A stretch of 64,000 nt of DNA from Notospermus geniculatus (Eukaryota > Nemertea > Pilidiophora > Heteronemertea > Lineidae), in contig NMRB01002158.1 in the NCBI GenBank assembly GCA_002633025.1, forward strand, positions 55,758 to 119,757, in the 5' to 3' direction. Each line of letters begins with the position of its first letter. Within the stretch, counting starts at the first letter, position 1. The notes under the pieces are model-generated. The model worked only from the letters and a program-made list of their open reading frames with translations. It had not been told where the DNA came from and made no database searches. The position numbers were made by a program, and so were the translations under genes. Below are positions 61,001 to 64,000 of the stretch, piece by piece.

Positions 61001-62341
61001 TACGTATATTCTTTCAATTTACTGCGAACCCTTACTGAACCTTATGGACCCTTTCCCACAAAGATGGTGGCCTACTAGTTTCCCCACATGACGTCGTAGC
61101 CATTCATTGTCCAATAATGATATACATGTAATCACTACCAAACGCATCCTCTCTCTCTGAAAATTATTTTGCCTAAACTTTTGTGCCCATGGCCCACTTG
61201 ACTAGCTTAGCACCGTGCCAGCTGCCAATGATAATATTAGCTTCTGACGTCATGGTAAGAACTGTTAGACCACCATCTTAGTTGGAAAGGTCTATGCTGG
61301 TTGACATTCCAGCAAGCTCCAATCAAACCTTGCATCATACCGTCCTTTCATTTCTAATTATTGAATCATCAGAAGGCATTACCACACAAATGGCATGCTT
61401 TTGATTGATATACAGTCACAAATTCGAAGAATCTGGCCAATCAGAAAAATGAAAGACAGCGGCGATGGTATCGAGGTGGCCTTTTCACTTCGCCACCAAA
61501 CGCATCAAGCACCACTCCAGACGAAGAGGGACACTGAAAAAAACCTACAACACGACTTTCCTTTTTACCTACCTCATTGAGAATATCGAGAACCTCGTTG
61601 AAGGCGCTTGTTTCCCAAACCCGTGTCCATTGCAGGATGTTGCTTCACAACCAGGGCAACTTAATACACAATGCTGTCTTCATTAGTCCTATTCTTCATG
61701 TCATTCTCCCTAATGCTGTCACAAACCACTGAAACAACAAAAAATAATCAAATTCACTACAAGTAAAGTATAATTCACCCTAACTTCACTACAAGTAAAG
61801 TATAATTCACCCTAACTTTAACATGAGCAAAGTGCCAGGCCTGTGCAACAGACACCATAAAGTACACAATGATTAAACCACAGTATTTACCAGTTGACTG
61901 AGCACAACCTTTGAGTGTTTGCTATAGGCTGTTGAAGTGACATCATAAGATAACTGCGACATCGATTATTTACCACTGAGTGCATATTTTGCGAAGCTTG
62001 GCACTTTGCCCATGTTGAAGTTAGGGTGAATTATACTTTATTTCAAATACTGAGGCTCGTATTTTAGAACGTTCCTTAACGTTAAGGTCGACCTTAAGTC
62101 TATTGTAAAACCATCGAGAACAATAGATTTAAGGTGGACCTTAATGTTAAGGAACATTCTAAAATACGGCCCTAAATCAATATTCTGACTTTCAGGTCTC
62201 CGTGCCAAAGTGTTAGTCGCCACTGCATGGAGTCTTTCCTTTGTCTTTTCAATACCAATGGCAGTACTCAATAATTTTGAAATAATGCACGATGGGTTTC
62301 TAAATTGCTGGATAACAATGCCAGAAGGTTGGCAATGGCAG
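39879..62341 (+). CDS. Neuropeptide S/CCAP/vasopressin-type GPCR, 5' part (five exons, 202 residues)
   Basis: A peptide-activated class A GPCR of the plasma membrane. Five exons (39879-40001, 55167-55305, 55903-56006, 60906-60999, 62196-62341) join in one frame through canonical GT/AG sites with phases 0, 1, 0, 1. Residues 1-41 form an extracellular tail with N-glycosylation sequons at N20, N26 and N31. TM1 is about 42-68 with the GN pair (N59). TM2 has LAIAD (D88). C115 opens TM3 and pairs with C191 in ECL2. D139-R140 end TM3, and W165 marks TM4. The stretch NVLTDTIWKIT after TM2 and CKVFRYLQ at TM3 resemble neuropeptide S, crustacean cardioactive peptide and oxytocin/vasopressin receptors. 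TM5-7 lie beyond the window. The first intron is about 15 kb and carries an intact DNA transposon. The exact ligand subfamily cannot be fixed from half a receptor. Confidence 0.88.
40388..40637 (-). mobile_element. tRNA-derived SINE, family 1, in GPCR intron 1
   Basis: Reverse-oriented copy, antisense to the receptor. The B box is changed to GGATTCAACC and the A box is degraded. The body motifs are recognisable. Confidence 0.78.
41132..41554. mobile_element. Inverted-repeat element (GAGAGGTTGCGCACCTTTCC ends)
   Basis: The left arm carries GGTTGCGCAC and GACTACGACTCCGACTTCAA; the right arm is the mirror (TTGAAGTCGGAGTCGGAGTC, GTGCGCAACC). A short internal palindrome (GTCCACAGCGCAC / GTGCGCTGTGGAC) and repeats of ACGACTTGA are present. 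Confidence 0.85.
41790..41880 (-). mobile_element. tRNA-derived SINE, family 1, 3' fragment
   Basis: Only the distal body (GAATTATTGGCCATGG through TTGCAAAGGAACAAGGTA) is present. Confidence 0.65.
42609..42724. mobile_element. Palindromic MITE (GGGCCCACATTCATAAA ends), copy 2
   Basis: Same family as 28713, with CCTTGCTAGGCTTAGTTAC and its mirror CAACTAAGATAGCATGG. Confidence 0.82.
42757..43066. mobile_element. Inverted-repeat MITE (GCGTTCACACTAGC ends)
   Basis: GCGTTCACACTAGC and GCTAGTGTGAAC mirror each other, with repeated AATCCG/CGGATT motifs throughout. It ends about 60 bases before the RAG1-like transposon. Confidence 0.8.
43130..43213 (+). repeat. Left terminal inverted repeat of the RAG1-like transposon
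   Basis: It matches the reverse complement of 48310-48378 over two blocks separated by a gap of about 15 bases. The stop of a leftward 205-codon ORF falls inside it. Confidence 0.75.
43177..43794 (-). CDS. 205-codon ORF divergent from the transposase, unknown function
   Basis: It starts with ATG at 43794 and runs leftwards to a stop within the left TIR. The N-terminal half is polar and Ser/Thr-rich; the C-terminal half has a CHRC pair. No known domain is recognised. An open frame of this length can occur by chance in 64 kb. Its position, filling the space between the TIR and the transposase promoter, is the main reason to keep it. Confidence 0.3.
   Translation of the reverse strand: MSEIIPAKHDVPSSSCADSSHFIQTRMESRIPIESGKVTNKSPSDRSYGGTNHLTTDTTVFPGSNFILKRCLFLVYITTYRAIFAQTDENSRFLALLSGIRSPPRHRFVYPKNRIVIVDKGIPSTFHPITIENGDVVTSNYSNKVGLQNVHEIHCHRCTAFQIWSDQSSGVILTRDVKVCFNGNALRSDSRDLLPGVTGIIVLGI
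43795..44069. promoter_or_regulatory. Possible shared promoter between divergent ORFs of the transposon
   Basis: This gap of about 275 bases separates the start of the leftward 205-codon ORF from the transposase ATG. A good acceptor (CCTTTTGTTTTAG, ending 43979) suggests an untranslated 5' exon for the transposase. A 21-codon upstream ORF (43989-44054) follows it. No TATA box was seen. Confidence 0.3.
44070..47385 (+). CDS. RAG1/Transib-like DDE transposase with PHD finger (990 residues, two exons)
   Basis: Exon 1 is 44070-44184 (donor AGAT|GTAAGT), the intron is 44185-44527 (acceptor TTTTTTACAG), and exon 2 is 44528-47385. The ATG at 44070 is the first in frame after an in-frame TGA at 44052. 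Domains in order are: a basic N-terminus (about 15-38); a long coiled coil (about 55-175); a first catalytic Asp in GGDKGG (D404, base 45622); a second in GDYKFLC (D477, base 45841); C496-x2-C499; an HIYLG motif (H585); a second coiled coil; a PHD finger (C671 to C729, C4-H-C3); a third coiled coil; H893-x4-H898 followed by VPE; SESGFES with E918 the likely third acid; and a C-terminal C-x4-C-x8-C-x2-C knuckle. The C-x2-C / H-x4-H pair and SE-x3-ES match RAG1's zinc site and final Glu region. The DDE role is inferred. The protein would bind and cut the element ends in the nucleus. Confidence 0.8.
47650..47884 (-). CDS. Two small convergent exons behind the transposase (about 50 residues)
   Basis: On the minus strand a segment from 47884 to 47768 follows a good acceptor (CCTACGTCTGCAG). 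It is open with a plausible acidic sequence ending EEADEIE. A 78-base gap then leads to a second strong acceptor (TTCTTCTTTTCAG) and a 40-base segment, 47689-47650, ending DDDGVELVEW and a stop. The two join in frame. The donor (GAT|GTATCC) is weak and no start exon was found. The arrangement tail-to-tail with the transposase recalls the convergent RAG1/RAG2-like gene pair of ProtoRAG, but no RAG2 similarity is claimed. Confidence 0.3.
48310..48378 (-). repeat. Right terminal inverted repeat of the RAG1-like transposon
   Basis: It is the reverse complement of the left end. Nearby subterminal direct repeats occur at about 47999-48034 and 48230-48268 (ACTCTGTTTA followed by TTTTGACACC). Confidence 0.75.
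48884..49195. mobile_element. Large fold-back element with arms of about 140 bp
   Basis: AAAACAATAAAGGGACACAC... is mirrored by ...GTGTGTCCCTTTATTGTTTT. The arms include CAAGAC, AAAGCCTTTTTCACATAAAA and CAGCATTTTGGGGGC-type matches. A short segment, TTTTATTGGGTCCCATCTCA, occurs in the loop and again right after the element. Confidence 0.88.
49232..49700 (+). repeat. Tandem repeats with CTGCACTTAATAACACCAAC units
   Basis: Three copies of a block running from TTTCCCTAGAAACT to CAAAGTTGCACTTAAA lie at about 49232, 49320 and 49551. The last two are followed by the same segment of about 90 bases (AACCAATCAGATAGA to CAAGCAACTTTATTCAC). The spacer carries a fragment of the neighbouring fold-back element. 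Confidence 0.82.
50126..50300 (+). mobile_element. Fragment related to the transposon right end and its flank
   Basis: GCCAGGTGTGAAGGGAACGA and, further on, TTCAACAATAGAAGTGGAC resemble, in order and at similar spacing, bases 48310-48440. This suggests a diverged relative. It also raises the possibility that the repeat unit extends past 48378. Confidence 0.4.
50436..50505 (-). ncRNA. Hammerhead-ribozyme-like core, copy 2
   Basis: Minus strand CTGAGGA, a perfect GACCCC-GGTT-GGGGTC stem II, GAAA, then a short stem III ending ATTC. CAACT upstream and AGTTG downstream could form a distal stem I. Confidence 0.5.
51243..51450 (+). mobile_element. tRNA-derived SINE, family 1, internally deleted
   Basis: A box (TAGCCGAGTGG) and B box (GGTTCGAATCC) are present. 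The segment that normally carries CCATCCAAGTGAGG is deleted after TGCAAGGGG. A palindromic element follows directly. Confidence 0.8.
51461..51680 (-). mobile_element. MITE with AAAGTTAAGGACCAC ends, copy 2
   Basis: Same family as 16382-16608, inverted (CTCACAATTCTGTTTC, GTGTTTGAGGTCAT). It directly abuts a SINE and lies in GPCR intron 1. Confidence 0.88.
52437..52560 (+). mobile_element. tRNA-derived SINE, family 1, headless fragment
   Basis: The body begins at AGGAAGGGACAGTAAGCC and runs through CCATCCAAGAGAGGAATATG. There is no tRNA head. Confidence 0.7.
52917..53190 (+). mobile_element. tRNA-derived SINE, family 2 (TAAC tail)
   Basis: The tRNA-like head has an A box (TGGTCGAGTGG) and a B box (AGTTCGACTCC). 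A body related to family 1 follows (GGACTGAAAGCCGTGG, GGGCAAGTAAAAGACCCC), then a different 3' part ending in TAACTAACTAAAC. The shared central block suggests a common domain passed between SINE families. Confidence 0.8.
53191..55166. other. Distal part of GPCR intron 1
   Basis: No gene was seen. Bases 54600-55100 are richer in CG-containing words (GTCGCC, CGACGAG) than the rest of the intron and may be an old element or a regulatory region. A G run lies at 53801-53809. Confidence 0.35.
55167..55305 (+). CDS. GPCR exon 2 (TM1, ICL1, start of TM2)
   Basis: The acceptor is a long T tract ending TTTTTGCAG and the donor is G|GTAAGT. The 139 nt encode 46 residues plus one base. TM1 carries the conserved GN of helix 1. 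ICL1 is basic (SKSGRRSR), followed by the start of TM2. This is the clearest receptor exon with the next one. Confidence 0.9.
55903..56006 (+). CDS. GPCR exon 3 (TM2, ECL1, start of TM3)
   Basis: The acceptor is CTTGTCATTGCAG and the donor is CAG|GTACGT. The split codon restores the helix-2 aspartate (D88), followed by LLNAFFNVLTDTIWKIT. ECL1 contains the usual Trp, and the TM3 cysteine C115 is present. A TTAA-flanked repeat starts only about 33 bases after the donor. Confidence 0.9.
56040..56372 (+). mobile_element. TTAA-flanked MITE, copy 2, just after GPCR exon 3
   Basis: Same family as 34842 in the same orientation, lacking about 20 bases near CACTGATATCTGCAACATG. It starts about 33 bases after the exon 3 donor. 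Confidence 0.87.
57582..58177. mobile_element. Inverted-repeat element (GCCACTTTTTCTTCGACAGC ends)
   Basis: Ends at 57582-57615 and 58145-58177 mirror each other (CGACAGCCGGCGCCACC). Near its right end lies a second perfect palindrome (CCCTGGGGTTG / CAACCCCAGGG, 58094-58132). GPCR intron. Confidence 0.8.
59063..59175 (-). mobile_element. tRNA-derived SINE, family 4, in the GPCR intron
   Basis: Inverted copy of the unit at 26450-26570. It keeps the B box as GGACTCGAACC on the + strand but lacks the A-box end. A stretch of CATGTACATAT is inserted relative to the other copy. Confidence 0.65.
60345..60452 (+). repeat. AT-rich tandem duplication
   Basis: Two units contain TTTTTTAATCATTTGATT, AAGTAATTATTTT and TGTTTTGAAA in the GPCR intron. 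Confidence 0.7.
60541..60728 (+). mobile_element. MITE with TGTGACCCGACC ends, copy 2, in the GPCR intron
   Basis: Same family and orientation as 32566 (GGTTTAACGGCCTTA, GTAAACTGATGAC). It ends about 180 bases before GPCR exon 4. Confidence 0.86.
60906..60999 (+). CDS. GPCR exon 4 (TM3, DRL motif, ICL2)
   Basis: The acceptor is TTTTCTTTTTCAG and the donor is G|GTACGT. The 31 residues complete TM3 (TYALVALSIDRL) and ICL2 (DAIARPLSF). The DRY box reads Asp-Arg-Leu. Oxytocin/vasopressin receptors also vary at this third position, so activity is not excluded. Confidence 0.92.
61056..61285. mobile_element. MITE (AAGATGGTGG ends), GPCR intron 4
   Basis: CACAAAGATGGTGGCCTA is mirrored by TAGACCACCATCTTAG. 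The interior (CCCATGGCCCACTTGACTAG) is repeated in inverted form at 13490-13600, a partial copy. Confidence 0.7.
61798..62041 (-). mobile_element. MITE with AGTATAATTCACCCTAACTT ends, copy 2
   Basis: The terminal repeats are nearly complete. The first 30 bases are duplicated just upstream (61765-61797), perhaps from an earlier insertion or slippage. It lies between GPCR exons 4 and 5. Confidence 0.85.
62053..62172. mobile_element. Palindromic MITE (CGTATTTTAGAA ends), copy 2, next to GPCR exon 5
   Basis: GTTCCTTAACGTTAAGG and CCTTAATGTTAAGGAAC arms flank a centre AAAACCATCGAGAACA. It is the same family as 28329-28444 in inverted orientation and ends 23 bases before the exon. Confidence 0.88.
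62196..62341 (+). CDS. GPCR exon 5 (TM4 and ECL2)
   Basis: The acceptor is CTGACTTTCAG and the donor is CAG|GTGAGC. The 49 residues include TM4 with its Trp (W165) and SIP motif, and ECL2 with the disulphide cysteine in FLNCWITM. A palindromic element ends only 23 bases upstream, so most of the 3' splice region lies between it and the exon. The next exon (TM5) is not in the window. Confidence 0.9.
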
Positions 62342-62385
62342 GTGAGCAATTTCTGACCCCCTCCCAATAAACCTCGTATCCGAAT

Positions 62386-62512
62386 CAACCCCAACCGGGG
62401 TCTTCCTCAGCCACTTTCTAGTAGAGATCCCTGAATATCTTCTGTATACTAGAAAGAGCCTGAGGAAAACCCCGGTTGGGGTCGGAAATTTGCGAAATTC
62501 GGAGACGACTTT
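62386..62512. ncRNA. Head-to-head pair of hammerhead-like cores (Penelope-type end)
   Basis: A + strand copy (CTGAGGA at 62460, ACCCCGGTTGGGGT stem, GGAAA with one extra G, ATTTGCGAAATTC) faces a diverged minus-strand copy (62386-62410). Inverted ribozyme ends are a feature of Penelope-like element insertions. The extra base probably disables the + copy. Confidence 0.45.
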
Positions 62513-62991
62513 AAGCCCAGGTCACACTGTGGCGACTTAGGCGGGCGAATCCCCTCGAACTAGAATGAAATGGTCCATGGACCATGTGCTCACCACTTTG
62601 GACATAATAGTGTAATGACAGAGAGAGGTATGTACATGGTCCATGGGCCATTTCATTCCAGTTCGCGGGGATTCGACCGCCTAAAGGCCCGTTTCCACAG
62701 AAGCGGTAGCGTGAGCGTTTTGACGCTTCGCCCATTGTTTGGAAGCAGAGCGGCGGAAAAATAACAAAAGATTTGACGCATCACGCAGCGTGAAACGCGT
62801 CTGTGGAAACGAGCCTTAAAGCGGGTGATCCACTGTCGCGATTTTGGCTTGAGACGCGGTTGCGTTCCCTTGCGGTTACCATATAAGGACTTCCGATTGC
62901 CAAGGCGATCGCAAGGCACCGCAACCCCGTCTCAAGCCAAAATCGCAACAGTGGATCACCCGCTTAAGTCGCCACAGTGTGACACGGGCTT
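62513..62991. mobile_element. Palindromic element holding three further palindromes in a row
   Basis: The outer ends (AAGCCCAGGTCACACTGTGG and CCACAGTGTGACACGGGCTT, followed inwards by CGACTTA/TAAGTCG) enclose three separate palindromes. These run 62538-62683 (ends GGCGGGCGAATCCCC), 62684-62817 (ends AAGGCCCGTTTCCACAG) and 62818-62967 (ends AAGCGGGTGATCCACTG). No spacer is left between them. Confidence 0.85.
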
Positions 62992-63017
62992 TACTTGTGT
63001 GTCGTTTTTTGTCTCTA

Positions 63018-63999
63018 CACTGAAAAATAATCCCTTCTCAGATTGAGTGCCTTTGGGGTACTCATACTATATTCATCTCATTAAGAGTACTCTATGTACT
63101 CATTCTGATTACCCATTGTACTCATAGCATAGGATAACACGTTTGAGTATTCTTGCTACTCACAATGAGTACTGCAGCGTACGCACGATAGGTACCTTAT
63201 TCTGTCTCATCTTGAGTACCCAGGGTGCAGTACTTACACATACCTTTTGCATGGTTTGGGGCTAAATCTTGCGGTTTGAGGTAGGTCTACCAGCTTAGAC
63301 ACATAATGTAACACTCTACTGCTTCTGACGCGGTTTCATGGAGAACGGTTTCCCGATGCCACAGAAAAGTCGTGGAAGCGAAAAATCAAGCATGGAAATA
63401 AAGAGAACCTAGTGCCTAAAAGTTATGGCATATAAGAATGTCGCTGCCTCCAATACTAACATGGTAACAACAAAAGTTTGTAAAACAAACCTCGCTCATT
63501 ATTTTTGTGGATACTAAACTTTTCGGAAATGATGCTGATCTGAACCACAAATGTCATAAACTTTACTTGAAAGAAATTCTTGACTCCCGTCTGTAGTATT
63601 TGTAGTAACTTAAATGTTACGGCTTACTCAGCCAAACAGAGTCCCCTGATCAGGGTTTTTCGATCGCCAAGAGTGTCCCACTCAATCACACAGTGGAAGA
63701 AAGGGGCAGCTCATTTTGGAGGAGCCAAAACTTCTCAAAATTAGTATCCCAATGGTACTCAGGTGAGCATCCTCTGTTACTCACCTTGAGTACCCAAGTA
63801 CTCAGAATGAGTACTATTTGGTACTTGATATGAGAAGCCATACATCCCATACGAGAATATTTACCAACTCATTATGAGTATTTATCTACTCAGTATGAGA
63901 AGAAATAGAATATCATTATGAGTACCTTTCTACTCGTCTGGGAGACGGACCTGTTAGTACCCTAAAGTACTCATCCTGACGAGGAAATTTCTTTCAGTG
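63018..63999. mobile_element. Transposon-like element built of GTACTC/GAGTAC repeats
   Basis: It starts CACTGAAA and ends TTTCAGTG. Both end regions carry dozens of TACTCA/TGAGTA motifs in both orientations, while the middle (63240-63720) has few. This looks like a nonautonomous DNA element with subterminal transposase-binding repeats. Confidence 0.65.
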
Positions 64000-64000
64000 C

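Overview
This is a gene-poor stretch of an animal genome, almost certainly a marine invertebrate. The evidence is spliced genes with GT/AG introns, very long introns, and dense short repeats: tRNA-headed and 5S-headed SINEs and dozens of palindromic inverted-repeat elements. The palindrome TACATGTA is also conspicuously frequent. A deuterostome such as an echinoderm, hemichordate or lancelet would fit, but the sequence does not settle the phylum. Nothing suggests a prokaryote: there are no operons and no ribosome-binding sites.

Layout. From 1 to 17 kb there is no convincing gene. This part holds tRNA and 5S SINEs, a purine-rich minisatellite and several inverted-repeat elements. At 17.1-19.8 kb two open segments with good splice sites in matching phase suggest one uncharacterised protein-coding gene on the + strand. 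From 20 to 39 kb there is repeat-rich intergenic DNA with a 36-bp minisatellite, a tandem array of about 210 bp, many SINEs, and nested inverted-repeat elements. From 39.9 kb to beyond 62.3 kb lies the 5' part of a + strand rhodopsin-family GPCR resembling neuropeptide S / CCAP / vasopressin-type receptors. Five coding exons give 202 residues through TM4 and ECL2; the remaining exons lie beyond the window. The last kilobase is a transposon-like element made of GTACTC/GAGTAC repeats.

The most interesting object is a DNA transposon of about 5.2 kb (43130-48378) inside the first GPCR intron, in the same orientation as the receptor. It has imperfect terminal inverted repeats and an intact two-exon gene for a 990-residue protein. 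That protein carries the residue layout of a RAG1/Transib-type DDE recombinase: D, D, C-x2-C, H-x4-H, and an SE-x3-ES motif. It also has an unexpected PHD finger between the zinc-binding halves, coiled coils and a C-terminal zinc knuckle. Possible additional genes lie on its opposite strand: a 205-codon ORF diverging from the transposase promoter, and two small convergent exons behind the transposase.

Other notable items are three or four copies of a hammerhead-ribozyme-like core of the sort carried by Penelope-like retroelements, palindromic elements packed inside one another at 62.5-63.0 kb, and SINEs split by later palindromic insertions. All family calls rest on reading the sequence; no database search was possible.
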